Both the position numbers and the translations under genes were made by a program. A DNA stretch of 64,000 nt from Fibrella aquatilis (GTDB taxonomy: Bacteria; Bacteroidota; Bacteroidia; Cytophagales; Spirosomataceae): positions 1 through 64,000 of the forward strand of contig NZ_JAFMYU010000022.1 in the NCBI RefSeq assembly GCF_017353255.1, read 5' to 3'. The notes under the pieces were generated by a model. The model searched no databases. It had not been told where the DNA came from and worked only from the letters and a program-made list of their open reading frames with translations. Numbering within the stretch: position 1 is the first letter of the stretch; each line of letters begins with the position of its first letter. Below, one piece after another: positions 24,323-33,805 of this stretch.

Positions 24323-25675
24323 AATCTCGTAATAATAACCGAAGATGATACCCATCTCGTCTTCGCTGGTGAGACCGAAGCTGACGGTTTTGGCGGTGTT
24401 GTTGTTGTAGGTGATCTCGGAAATCAGCCCTTCGCCTTTGGCCAGTAAAATCGGTGTTTTGAAATTGATGATGTCGGGGTGTTCCCAGTCAGTGGCGGTG
24501 TATACCACTTCACCGTCGCGGGTGCCGCCCTTGATCTTGATCACAAACTTCTGGCCCAGCTTGTGCATGTGCGACGTGAGTGTGAGCACCTGCATGGTCT
24601 TGTCGGTCAGGAATGTCTTGGTAAACGTTTTGGTTGTGCCCGCCGGAATGGTCAGGCTGGTATTGCTCAGGTTCAGCGTCTTCACCACCTTCGTCACGGC
24701 CGCTTTGGGCGTGGTGTAAAAGTTCATATACGCCTCGCCCTTCGTCACACTCTTCGTCTTGTTCACATAGTGTACGTTCAGGTCCACCGTGGCATTGGCG
24801 GGGATAAGCAGGGCGGCACCCTCCGGAAATACATAGTCGTTCACCGCCGACTGGCTACCCGCCAGATACACGTGGTTCGACATCTGAAGCGCCGTGAGCA
24901 GGTTCAGCGTACCGTCGGGGTTGCGCAGATCGCGGATGTCGTTCATGGGTGGTGCCAGCGACTTGTTGTTGAAGTCGTAGGCCAGGAAATGGTGACTACC
25001 GGGGCGCATATTTACCGTAAACCGGTTCACGTAAATGTCTTCGGTATTGCCCACGGCCCGGCGCGTGAACAGCTCCCGCTCGAAGTTGGGGGCAATGTCG
25101 AACGTCTCTACTTTTAGCTGGAAGCCAGTGCCTTTGGCGGGGGCATTGGGGGGCGTAAACGCACCCGTAGCGGCTGTAGAGGGCGTTTTGTCGTCCAGCA
25201 ACACCGGGTCAACGTAGTTGGTGGTAGGTAGGGCACCACCCTCGATCCAGCGGCGGACGAACTCGATTTGGCCCACGGTCAGCGGCGTATCACCCAGGGG
25301 CATGGTGTTGCCGTAGACCTTGCCGTTGTGGTGGCTGGCGTCGGGGTTGAGCTTGTGATAAAGCAGGCTTTCCAGCGAAGCAAAGGGCTTCACGCGCTTG
25401 TGCCCATCGGTCAATGAGAGGGCATTTTTCGGTGCCACGTTCACCAGGTTGTTAAACGCTACGCCCTTGGCCAGCACCAGGCCGTGCTGTTTGAAGGTGG
25501 CATCGGCTTCGGAGGCGTGGCACCCCGCCGTGGCGCAGGAGGGCGTCAGAATCCGGTCCTGCATTAGGGCAAATGTGTCGGTCGATGGCGAAACGGGATC
25601 AGCCGTTTGGCGCTGACAGGCGCCCATAAAGAAGGCAGCACCCAGTGCAGAGAAGAGTAGCGAACGGACGGTCAT
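24317..25675 (-). CDS. PHM-like copper protein with heme-type motif (lipoprotein)
   Basis: 452 residues. A lipobox is seen at FMGAC (Cys20). The N-terminal part has CATAGCHASE, which resembles a cytochrome-c heme site, though with four residues between the cysteines. The C-terminal two thirds match the copper type II ascorbate-dependent monooxygenase (PHM/DBH) layout. Candidate CuH ligands are the HH pair in RPGSHHFLAYD and the His in LNVHYVNK; candidate CuM ligands are HMH in LTSHMHKLG and Met in EDEMGIIFGYYY. All six expected copper ligands can be placed. Function is probably oxidative hydroxylation or copper-linked redox chemistry outside the inner membrane; the substrate is unknown. Confidence 0.7.
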   Translation of the reverse strand: MTVRSLLFSALGAAFFMGACQRQTADPVSPSTDTFALMQDRILTPSCATAGCHASEADATFKQHGLVLAKGVAFNNLVNVAPKNALSLTDGHKRVKPFASLESLLYHKLNPDASHHNGKVYGNTMPLGDTPLTVGQIEFVRRWIEGGALPTTNYVDPVLLDDKTPSTAATGAFTPPNAPAKGTGFQLKVETFDIAPNFERELFTRRAVGNTEDIYVNRFTVNMRPGSHHFLAYDFNNKSLAPPMNDIRDLRNPDGTLNLLTALQMSNHVYLAGSQSAVNDYVFPEGAALLIPANATVDLNVHYVNKTKSVTKGEAYMNFYTTPKAAVTKVVKTLNLSNTSLTIPAGTTKTFTKTFLTDKTMQVLTLTSHMHKLGQKFVIKIKGGTRDGEVVYTATDWEHPDIINFKTPILLAKGEGLISEITYNNNTAKTVSFGLTSEDEMGIIFGYYYEIN

Positions 25676-25696
25676 GGTAGTGTATCGACGTGATGC

Positions 25697-26473
25697 TCAG
25701 AAGCGAAGTGTGAAATGCTGTTTGGGCTGCTCGTGGCGGAAAAAGACCAGCCCAACGCCAAACAGATCGACGGTGACGCGGGTGGCGGGGTGGGCTTTAA
25801 TCGCCGCCCAGGCCCGTTCCATGTCGTTCGACCAGTGAATATCGTCAAAAATAAACAGAGAATCGTTATGCGCTTTGGGCAGGCAAGTTTCGAAGTAGGC
25901 CAGCGTGGGTTCGTAGCGGTGGTTGGCGTCGAAAAAGACCAGGTCGAGGCGGGGAATATCCAGTAAACGGTGGGCGAGTGTTTCGTCGAGATTACCCACC
26001 ACAATGTCAACCGGCTGAGTGTCAAGCTGAGCCAGGTGATGCCGGGCCAGGCTGGCAATGTTTGGGCACCCTTCAAACGAGATCAGCTCTCCCCCTGTTT
26101 CGGCCACGGCCTCAGCCAGGTAGGCAGTGGTGAGGCCCAGCGAGGTGCCCAGTTCCAGTACGGTTTGGGCGTTGGTGTGCTTGACCAGCCGGTAGAGCAG
26201 TTGTGCGTAGCGAGGTGGCTTCTGCGCCGACCGGGCCAGGCTGTCTACCGACCGCAGGTTGCCGTTGTGCCGACGCGAACCGGCCCCGTAATCAGTTACC
26301 TGGATGGTCTCTGTAGAACGAAGCAGGGTTTTTCGCAGCGCCTCGATAGCGGCCCAGTTGGGCGGTTTGGCCCGGTTACGGATGACCGTGGTGTAGAGCG
26401 AATAAACGAAAGGGGAATGCAGTCCGTGGGCGTTACCGGCCTGCCAGCAGTGGCGGAGATACGCGGCGATCAA
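25697..26473 (-). CDS. Class I SAM-dependent methyltransferase
   Basis: 258 residues. The SAM motif I is TVLELGTSLGLTTAYLAEA at about residues 118-136, followed by ELISFEGCPN, DIVVGNLDE and LVFFDANHRYEPTL, a pattern of the Methyltransf_24 / O-methyltransferase-like group. The N-terminal HGLHSPFVYSLYTTV is conserved in Bacteroidota relatives of unknown substrate. It lies four bases before the end of apaG on the same strand and may be co-transcribed with it. Confidence 0.8.
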   Translation of the reverse strand: MIAAYLRHCWQAGNAHGLHSPFVYSLYTTVIRNRAKPPNWAAIEALRKTLLRSTETIQVTDYGAGSRRHNGNLRSVDSLARSAQKPPRYAQLLYRLVKHTNAQTVLELGTSLGLTTAYLAEAVAETGGELISFEGCPNIASLARHHLAQLDTQPVDIVVGNLDETLAHRLLDIPRLDLVFFDANHRYEPTLAYFETCLPKAHNDSLFIFDDIHWSNDMERAWAAIKAHPATRVTVDLFGVGLVFFRHEQPKQHFTLRF

Positions 26474-26476
26474 GAA

Positions 26477-26863
26477 TTAATTCAGCTGAAAAGGCACCAC
26501 CAGCGTGAATTCGGGCACCTGAATACGAAACTGTTTGCCATCGATTAACCGCTCGACCAGGTAGGTGCCCACCATCTTGCCCATGCTGGCGTGGAGGTTG
26601 CAGCCCGACACGTATTCGTGGCGTTCGCCGGGTTCGAGCACCGGTTGCAGGCCCACTACGCCTTCGCCTTCTACCTCACGCACCAGCCCGTTGGCATCGT
26701 GGATGAACCAGTGGCGGCGCAGCACCTGAACGGTATGTTCACCGACGTTTTCGATGGCGATCCGGTAGGTAAACACATAATGCGCCTGCATGGGACTCGA
26801 ATAGTCATGCTGGTATTCTGTTTTTACGCTCACCTTTACGCCTTCCGTAACTGCCGTGATCAT
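26477..26863 (-). CDS. apaG: Co2+/Mg2+ efflux-associated protein ApaG
   Basis: 128 residues forming the ApaG fibronectin-III-like domain: VKVSVKTEYQ, YVFTYRIAIEN, VQVLRRHWFIHDANG, VREVEGEGVVG and YVSGCNLHASMGKMVGTY. The protein's role is unclear even in E. coli, where it is linked to metal tolerance; FBXO3-like proteins share the domain. I start at the ATG at 26863; ten more residues to 26893 do not fit family N-termini. It is upstream of the methyltransferase gene. Confidence 0.93.
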   Translation of the reverse strand: MITAVTEGVKVSVKTEYQHDYSSPMQAHYVFTYRIAIENVGEHTVQVLRRHWFIHDANGLVREVEGEGVVGLQPVLEPGERHEYVSGCNLHASMGKMVGTYLVERLIDGKQFRIQVPEFTLVVPFQLN

Positions 26864-26960
26864 GATTATAAATCGATTTTGACAACCTTGCAACGTAAAA
26901 TAGGTTCATAAGATTGGTATTCCCATCGGAAGACTGCCAATTATTTTTACCCCATTTGCT

Positions 26961-27626
26961 ATGAACGTCATCATCGCCGATTCCTGGAAACCTTACCTCC
27001 AACCTGAGTTCGATAAATCGTATTTTCCTAAGCTGGCCGAGTTTCTGCGGCAGGAATACACCACCCAGCGTGTCTACCCGCCGGGTAAGCTCATTTTCAA
27101 TGCCTTCGACAAATGTTCGTTCGACGATGCGCGGGTGGTCATTCTGGGGCAGGACCCTTACCACGGCGAAGGGCAGGCCAACGGGCTGGCGTTTTCGGTG
27201 TCGGAAGGTATCACCAAGCCGCCCTCGCTCATCAATATTTTCAAGGAAATTCAGGACGACCTGGGCAAACCCGTACCCAAGTCGGGTAACCTGGAGCGCT
27301 GGGCCGAGCAGGGCGTGATGCTGCTGAATTCGACCCTCACGGTGCGGGCCGGGCAGGCGGGGTCGCACCAGGGCAAGGGCTGGGAAACCTTCACCGACGC
27401 GGTGATCAAACTGATGTCGGAGCAGAAAGAAAATGTGGTGTTCATGCTCTGGGGAGCCTACGCCCAGAAAAAAGGAGCCGTCATCGACGAATCGAAGCAT
27501 CTGGTTCTGAAAGCCAAGCACCCCTCGCCCATGGCGGCGCAGTGGGGCGGCTGGTTCGGCAACAAACACTTCAGCCAGGCCAACGAGTACCTGGTCAGCA
27601 AAGGCTTACCACCGATTGAATGGTGA
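26961..27626 (+). CDS. ung: Uracil-DNA glycosylase family 1
   Basis: 221 residues, full length. The water-activating loop is GQDPYHGEGQANGLAFSV with catalytic Asp65. The uracil-recognition Asn is in LLNSTLTV, and the minor-groove intercalation loop KHPSPMAA has catalytic His187. It removes uracil from DNA in base-excision repair. It stands alone and is divergent from apaG. Confidence 0.97.
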   Translation: MNVIIADSWKPYLQPEFDKSYFPKLAEFLRQEYTTQRVYPPGKLIFNAFDKCSFDDARVVILGQDPYHGEGQANGLAFSVSEGITKPPSLINIFKEIQDDLGKPVPKSGNLERWAEQGVMLLNSTLTVRAGQAGSHQGKGWETFTDAVIKLMSEQKENVVFMLWGAYAQKKGAVIDESKHLVLKAKHPSPMAAQWGGWFGNKHFSQANEYLVSKGLPPIEW

Positions 27627-27633
27627 GGGGGGA

Positions 27634-27710
27634 ATTTAACGTCTAATGTCCAAGGTCTAATGTTATGCTGCCGTAAGGCAACGTTAGACCTTGGACATTA
27701 GACGTTAAAC
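27634..27710. repeat. Intergenic inverted repeat (TTTAACGTCTAATGTCCAAGG family)
   Basis: Arms 27635-27660 and 27684-27709 are exact complements over 26 bp. The loop has TGCTGCCGTAAGGCA. The arm words (TTTAACGTCTAA, GTTAGACC) belong to the family also seen at 1-25, 53518-53635 and 61143-61231. It lies 8 bases after the ung stop. Confidence 0.9.
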
Positions 27711-27784
27711 TCGTTTTTTCGCAAGAATCGGGTTGATTGCCCCTCTGTAAACGGCGACTTTTGGGGGTATCAAATCAGACCGTT

Positions 27785-28639
27785 ATGCAGACCGCTTCAC
27801 CCTATACGTACGGGCAAATTGCCGGGGCTATCGAACACCTGTCGGCGCATTTTCAGGAGCAGCCGTCACTAGCCGAACTCGCCGACCGGGCCAACCTGAG
27901 CGAGTACCTCTTCCAGCGCCTTTTTTCGGAATGGGTGGGCGTTAGTCCGAAAAAGTTTGGCCAGTTTCTCACCCTCGACCATGCTAAAGCGCAACTCCGG
28001 GCGGGACAGTCGCTGCTGGCCACTGCCCACGATGCGGGCCTGTCGGGGACGGGGCGGCTGCACGATTTGTTTGTCACCATAGAGGGTGTCACGCCGGGAC
28101 AGTACAAGCAGGCAGGAGCGGGGCTAACGCTCACCTACGGCACATTCGAGGGGCGGTTTGGCTCCTATGTGCTGGGTGCCATCGACGGTAAAGTGGCCGT
28201 ACTCCAGTTCCTTGCCGACACCGATTCGCCTGAAGCCGTGGTGCGGCAGGTCTGGCCCTACGCCACCCTAAACCACGCCCCCGCCGCCCTACAACCGCTG
28301 GCCGATGCTGTCTTTGATCGATCCTCAACTGGCTCATTAACCGCAGCTTTATTGCCAATTTCGGTACTGATGCGCGGGTCGGCGTTTCAGTTGAAAGTAT
28401 GGGAGGCGCTGCTGAAAATACCAGAGGGAGCACTGGTGAGTTACGACCAGATTGCCACGGCTATCGGGCAGCCGTCGGCCTCGCGGGCGGTGGGCACGGC
28501 CATTGGTCAAAACCCCATTGGCTACCTGATTCCGTGCCACCGGGTCATTAAAAAGACGGGTCTCTTCGGCGGCTACCGCTGGGGCATGGCCCGCAAACAG
28601 GCCATGTTGGGCTGGGAGGCGGCGCAATGTTTCGGGTAA
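27785..28639 (+). CDS. AraC-type HTH fused to O6-methylguanine-DNA methyltransferase
   Basis: 284 residues. The AraC HTH spans about 15-110 (SLAELADRANLSEYLFQRLF, VSPKKF, GVTPGQYKQAG). The methyltransferase domain spans about 118-284: the Arg-finger/helix region LVSYDQIATAIGQPSASRAVG and the acceptor IPCHRVIKKTG with Cys251. This is the Ada architecture without the N-terminal zinc-cysteine domain, so it can repair O6-alkylguanine but should not sense methylphosphotriesters as E. coli Ada does. I start at the ATG at 27785, after the hairpin. The next gene is the split decarboxylase, 22 bases downstream. Confidence 0.9.
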   Translation: MQTASPYTYGQIAGAIEHLSAHFQEQPSLAELADRANLSEYLFQRLFSEWVGVSPKKFGQFLTLDHAKAQLRAGQSLLATAHDAGLSGTGRLHDLFVTIEGVTPGQYKQAGAGLTLTYGTFEGRFGSYVLGAIDGKVAVLQFLADTDSPEAVVRQVWPYATLNHAPAALQPLADAVFDRSSTGSLTAALLPISVLMRGSAFQLKVWEALLKIPEGALVSYDQIATAIGQPSASRAVGTAIGQNPIGYLIPCHRVIKKTGLFGGYRWGMARKQAMLGWEAAQCFG

Positions 28640-28661
28640 AACGGTACCTTGCAGCCTGCCT

Positions 28662-30122
28662 ATGACTACCCAACAAACCACCGTTTCGCTCGATCCCGAA
28701 AACTGGGACAACCTCCGTTCGCTCGGCCACCAGATGATCGACGATATGTTCGACTATTTGCAGACTATCGGCGAACAACCTGCCTGGAAACAGCCTTCCG
28801 ACGATGTAAAAGCCCATTTCGCGCAGCCACTACCCCGCGTGGGTCAGCCTGAAGCGGCTATCTACGCTGAGTTTCTGCACTATATTCTACCCTATAATAA
28901 CGGCAACGTGCATCCCCGTTTTTTCTCGTGGGTGCAGTCTACCGGTACCCCGTTTGGTATGCTGGCCGACATGCTGGCGTCGGGTATGAACCCCAACGTG
29001 ACCATTGGCGATCACGCGGCCATGTATGTCGACAAGCAGGTGATTGATTGGTGCAAGGCGCTGATGAATTTCCCTGACACGGCCAGCGGTATGCTCGTGA
29101 GTGGTGGGTCGATGGCCAACCTGACGGGCCTGTTGGTGGCGCGGCATTCGGCAGATCGGGACCGGATCAGGCGGTATGGTGTACGAGGTACCGAGCGGCC
29201 ATTAGTGATGTACGTGTCGACCGAAACGCACAGTTGCGTGCTGAAAGCCGTTGAAGTAATGGGCCTGGGCAGCGATGCCGTGCGAAAAGTGCCTGTCGAT
29301 GCCCATTATCAGGTAGATATAAACGTGCTGAAAGCTATGATCGAGGCCGACCTGGCCGTCGGCATGCACCCGTTTTGCCTTGTGGGCAATGCTGGTACTG
29401 TCAACACCGGGGCCATTGACCCCCTCGATACCCTCGCCGATATCTGCCGGTAATACGGCATGTGGTTTCATGTCGACGGGGCGTTTGGGGCGCTGGCCAA
29501 GCTTGTGCCTGCCTACGCCGACGCCCTATTGGCCATTGAACGCGCCGACAGCGTAGCCTTCGATCTGCACAAGTGGCTGTCGATGCCCTATGAGGTGGGT
29601 TGCGTGCTAATCCGCGACGCCGACCTGCACCGGGGCACCTTTGCCATGACGCCCACCTACCTGTCGCGCCACGAGCGCGGGTTGGCCGGTGGCCCCGATT
29701 CGCTCAGCAACTACGGCATCGAGCTGTCACGGGGATTCAAGGCGCTGAAAGTATGGATGAGCTTCAAGGCGTTTGGCCTTGATCACCTCGGCGCGGTCAT
29801 TGGTCAGAACATTGAGCAGGCTCAGTATCTGGTGCAACGTATTGACAATGAGGCGGAATTGGAACTGCTGGCTCCGGCACCTATGAACATTGTCTGCTAC
29901 CGGTTTAACCCCCGCGATGGCCGCGATATGGACTCGCTCAATGCACTGAACAAGGAGATCCTGATGCAACTACACGAGCAGGGCATTGCCACGCCTTCCT
30001 ACACGCTACTCAACGGCAACTACGCTATCCGCGTAGCCCACGTTAACCACCGCACCCGCCTGGGCGACCTGGACATGCTGGTAAACGAAACCATGCGCAT
30101 TGGGCGGGAATTGGTAGGTTGA
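28662..30122 (+). pseudogene. PLP-dependent group II decarboxylase, split by in-frame TAA
   Basis: The reading frame is continuous for 486 sense codons except for one TAA at 29451-29453 (codon 264). The product would be an aromatic/glutamate-type decarboxylase: HPRFFSWVQSTGTPFGML, MLVSGGSMANLTGL, ETHSCVLKA (PLP-stacking His), then after the stop HVDGAFGA (Asp272 on the pyridine nitrogen) and FDLHKWLSMP with Schiff-base Lys304. The stop separates the active-site halves, so neither piece should work alone. A single base change (for example CAA or GAA to TAA) explains it; no frameshift is needed. It could be a recent pseudogene, a sequencing error or readthrough. Confidence 0.85.
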
Positions 30123-30167
30123 ATAACCGTGAGTTATGGCTGCTGAATCAACGTACTCAGTATAACT

Positions 30168-30309
<142 letters not shown>

Positions 30310-30313
<4 letters not shown>

Positions 30314-30804
30314 TTGTCGCTGTTGTAGCCACTGATGATGGCAATAAATTCGCTGACAATCTGAGATTTATACGGATTCCGTTCTTTCAGAATAAGCGAG
30401 ACAGGGTACTTTTCTCCATCAGCATCACGAATGATATCATCATATTTGACAAAATCGTCTTTAACAAAATAATAAAACCAGTAATTGAATTTTCGTTGTC
30501 TGGTTAATTGGCGACCATCAGAAGAATCACAGATGTATATGGTGATTAACTCATCGCTTTGCTCATAAAAGTGGGTGAAGATAGCCGCTACTGTGTGTGA
30601 CGTACGCTCATCAAAAACAGGATTCAAGCCTGTTGGGTTATCGGCTACTATGATAGAGAATTCATACACATAGGGGGCCAGCAAACTGTCTTCACCAAAC
30701 AGATAAGGGGTGTGCGTAAATTTTATTTCGTAGACAACAAGCTTGGTTGTTTGGAACGTGTAGCTGTTCTGTGTGCCACTAACATAAGCAAACTCATAAT
30801 TCAT
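30310..30804 (-). CDS. DUF6169-like protein of unknown function
   Basis: 164 residues, no signal peptide. The pattern YEFAYVS near the N-terminus, YEFSIIVADN, HTVAAIFTHFYEQSDELITIYIC, DSSDGRQLTRQRKFNYWF and PVSLILKERNPY fits DUF6169, a Bacteroidota family of unknown function, from memory. The gene is clearly richer in A/T than its neighbours. Its ATG overlaps the stop of the small gene before it (30801-30804), and its stop overlaps the recR-tail mini-ORF. Together with the small gene it forms a compact cassette inserted behind recR. A toxin-antitoxin-like role is possible but not shown. Confidence 0.65.
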
Positions 30805-31013
30805 TCCTCAGGAATAATAATACCCTTCGCCGCGTTCCGTTCTCGTAATTCTTTCAATATCTTCTGGTATTCAGGTGTCTTGACCCTAGCTCTTGACTCT
30901 TCTTCCGACTGCTTTTTTTGCACCTTCCAGCGGGCAATTAATTTAGCTACATTAGCCTTACGCTCTTCCGGCGTAAGGTCTTGCTGATGAACTGGTTCCA
31001 TGAGTTCTGCCAT
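30801..31013 (-). CDS. Small charged protein, partner of the DUF6169-like gene
   Basis: 70 residues from the ATG at 31013 (an in-frame TTG lies at 31028). The product is very rich in Lys, Arg and Glu (LIARWKVQKKQSEEESRARV, ILKELRERNAAKG) and should be a long helix or coiled coil. No family recognised. The 4-base overlap with the DUF6169-like gene means coupled translation, in the small-gene-first order common for antitoxin/toxin and immunity pairs. That analogy is inference only. Confidence 0.6.
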   Translation of the reverse strand: MAELMEPVHQQDLTPEERKANVAKLIARWKVQKKQSEEESRARVKTPEYQKILKELRERNAAKGIIIPEE

Positions 31014-31052
31014 ACCTAGTACAGTCAAAGTTAACGATTTCTGAATTCAACC

Positions 31053-31724
<672 letters not shown>

Positions 31725-31727
31725 AGG

Positions 31728-31847
31728 ATTTACGATTTACGAGCACTGATTTACGAATTACGAATTACGAATTACGATTTGTTGCTGACGCCAGCGTACT
31801 CATGCGCCAGCAAAAATCGTAATTCGTAATTCGTAATTCGTAAATCC
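31728..31847. repeat. Long intergenic inverted repeat (TTACGAAT tandem words)
   Basis: Arms 31748-31780 and 31814-31846 are exact complements over 33 bp. They are made of GATTTACGAATTACG and two further AATTACG units, so each arm is itself a short tandem repeat. The 33-base loop contains TTGCTGACGCCAGC and GCGCCAGCAA, which form a second inner stem. Additional TTTACGA words run up to the recR start. The element lies between recR and clpS. Confidence 0.95.
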
Positions 31848-31852
31848 ATACT

Positions 31853-32131
31853 TCAGTTCATGACTTCCGCAGAGATGCCGCGGCGGCAGATCTCGTTGCG
31901 CAGGGGGACCAACTCCTCGAAACCGCCGTTTTTGACGGTACACTTGCCTTTGTAATGAATCAGGATCGTACACTGTTCGGCCTGTTCGGGGGTATGTTCG
32001 CAAACCTCCATCAGGGTGTCGATGACGTACTCGAAGGTGTTGACCTCGTCGTTGAAGACCACCAGGTTATACACCTCGGTCTCCACCACTTCGTCCAGTA
32101 CCTCTACCTCGGGTTGAAAAAACGGCGTCAT
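31853..32131 (-). CDS. clpS: ATP-dependent Clp protease adaptor ClpS
   Basis: 92 residues. The ClpS signature is YNLVVFNDEVNTFEYVI (residues 21-37), CTILIHYKGKCTVKNG and ISAEVM at the C-terminus. ClpS delivers N-degron substrates to ClpAP. The protein has the short acidic N-terminal tail usual in the family. It has its own predicted -7 element at 32161-32168. Confidence 0.95.
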   Translation of the reverse strand: MTPFFQPEVEVLDEVVETEVYNLVVFNDEVNTFEYVIDTLMEVCEHTPEQAEQCTILIHYKGKCTVKNGGFEELVPLRNEICRRGISAEVMN

Positions 32132-32160
32132 AACAGCGCGGCTAGTTGATTGATTATTGG

Positions 32161-32168
32161 CAAATTTA
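32161..32168 (-). promoter_or_regulatory. Candidate -7 element for clpS
   Basis: Read on the minus strand as TAAATTTG (TAnnTTTG), 29 bases before the clpS ATG. The -33 half is only TTT at the right spacing, so support is partial. Confidence 0.5.
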
Positions 32169-32235
32169 TGGAAATTTGGCCAGTAAATGCCCGTTAAAAT
32201 AACCCCATACAGGGCTTAAAAGTTGCCCTTTTTCA

Positions 32236-33744
32236 ATGAATTCCACCATCGCACTGGTCATCCTGATCGCCTATTTTGCCATGCTTATCGGGGTGTCGTA
32301 CTACACCTCACGCGGGGCCGACACCAACACGTTTTTCACCGCTAACCGGCAGTCGCCCTGGTACTTAGTGGCCTTCGCCATGATCGGCACGTCGCTCTCC
32401 GGCGTCACGTTTATCTCGGTGCCGGGGGCCGTGGGCGGGGTCTTCAAAGGCTTCGAGGGCTATAAGGGTTTCTTCTACTTCCAGGTGGTGCTGGGCTATA
32501 TCGTGGGCTACTACGTCATTGCCACGGTGCTCATGCCGCTCTACTACCGCATGAACCTGATCTCGATCTATGGCTACCTCGAAAAACGGTTCGGCTTCTG
32601 GTCGTACAAGACGGGGGCGGGGTTCTTTTTGCTGGCCCGCACGGTGGGGTCGGCGGTGCGGCTGTATGTGGCGGCGGGGGTACTGCAACTCGCCATTTTC
32701 AACGACCTCGGTGTGCCGTTTGAAGTGTCGGTGGCCATCACGATCCTGCTCATCTGGCTCTATACGTTCAAGGGGGGCGTAAAAACGATCATCATCACCG
32801 ACACCCTACAGACTACGTTTCTAGTCACGGCCGTGGCGCTCACCATTATTCTGATTGCCAGAGAGTTACATCTTGATTTTGGGCAGGTGAGTACGGCCAT
32901 CAAAAACGGTCCGTACTCGCAGATCTTCTATTTCGACAATTTCAACGACCCGCGAAACTTCTTCAAGCAGTTTATTTCGGGGGCGTTTATTGCCATTGTC
33001 ATGACCGGCCTGGATCAGGACCTGATGCAGAAAAACCTGACCTGTAAAAACATCGGCGAGGCCCAGAAAAACATGTTTTGGTTTACCATCACGCTCACCG
33101 TAGTCAACTTCATGTTTCTCTGCCTGGGTGCGTTGCTCTACCTCTACGCCAACACCGAAGGCATCGCCATTCCCAAGAAAACGGACGACCTCTACCCGCT
33201 GCTGGCGCTTACTCACTTTGGCCCCGTGGTAGGCATCACCTTTTTGCTGGGTATCACCGCCGCCACCTACGCCTCGTCCGATTCGGCCCTGACGGCCCTG
33301 ACCACCTCGTTTTGTATTGATTTCATGAACGTGGAAAATAAGCCGGAGGTGGAACGGGCGCGGATCAAACACCGCGTACACATTGGCTTCTCAGTCTTGT
33401 TTTGGGTAGTGATCGTCATCTTCAAACGCCTTAGTAGCGGCGACGTCATCACGGCGGTGTTCGACCTGGCAGGTTATACCTACGGCCCACTGTTGGGCCT
33501 GTACGCGTTCGGGTTGTTCAACCGCCGCCCCGTCCGCGACCGGTGGGTACCGCTGGTGTGTGTGCTGTCGCCGTTATTTACCTACTGGGTCAACAGCCAT
33601 TCGCAGCAGTGGTTCAACGGCTACGTATTTAGCTTTGAACGCCTGTTGCTCAACGGGTTGTTTACCTACGTGGGCCTGTGGGCGTTGTCGCGTCCGGCAG
33701 TGAAAGGAGAGGCCGCCGTGGGGCAGTATAGTAAGGTTGCTTAA
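32236..33744 (+). CDS. Sodium:solute symporter (SSS family)
   Basis: 502 residues with about 13 membrane helices. Family features include YYTSRGADTNTFFTANR after helix 1, FAMIGTSLSGVTFISVPGAVGG (Na+ site region), SAVRLYVAAGVLQL, TGLDQDLMQKNLTCKN, and ITAATYASSDSALTALTTSFCIDF near helix 8. It imports an organic solute (sugar, sialic acid, amino acid or similar) with Na+ across the inner membrane; the substrate cannot be told. It is divergent from clpS and 61 bases upstream of the first barrel-GDPD-barrel module. Confidence 0.92.
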   Translation: MNSTIALVILIAYFAMLIGVSYYTSRGADTNTFFTANRQSPWYLVAFAMIGTSLSGVTFISVPGAVGGVFKGFEGYKGFFYFQVVLGYIVGYYVIATVLMPLYYRMNLISIYGYLEKRFGFWSYKTGAGFFLLARTVGSAVRLYVAAGVLQLAIFNDLGVPFEVSVAITILLIWLYTFKGGVKTIIITDTLQTTFLVTAVALTIILIARELHLDFGQVSTAIKNGPYSQIFYFDNFNDPRNFFKQFISGAFIAIVMTGLDQDLMQKNLTCKNIGEAQKNMFWFTITLTVVNFMFLCLGALLYLYANTEGIAIPKKTDDLYPLLALTHFGPVVGITFLLGITAATYASSDSALTALTTSFCIDFMNVENKPEVERARIKHRVHIGFSVLFWVVIVIFKRLSSGDVITAVFDLAGYTYGPLLGLYAFGLFNRRPVRDRWVPLVCVLSPLFTYWVNSHSQQWFNGYVFSFERLLLNGLFTYVGLWALSRPAVKGEAAVGQYSKVA

Positions 33745-33805
33745 CTTTTTAGAGAGTGCCCCGTTAGTTACACGCTGGCAACCCCTGGTGGTTGTCAGCG
33801 ACAAC

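Noticed and set aside
27634-27710. The words GTCTAAC / GTTAGAC and GTTTAAC / GTTAAAC in several hairpins match the integron attC core consensus RYYYAAC / GTTRRRY.
   Set aside because: No integron integrase is visible, neighbouring genes are housekeeping in both orientations, the arms are perfect without the bulged bases of attC, and most other hairpins lack these words.
31728-31847. Tandem TTACGAAT units looked at first like a CRISPR-type or satellite repeat.
   Set aside because: Units are contiguous, with no spacers, and the whole is one inverted repeat. No cas genes are in the window.
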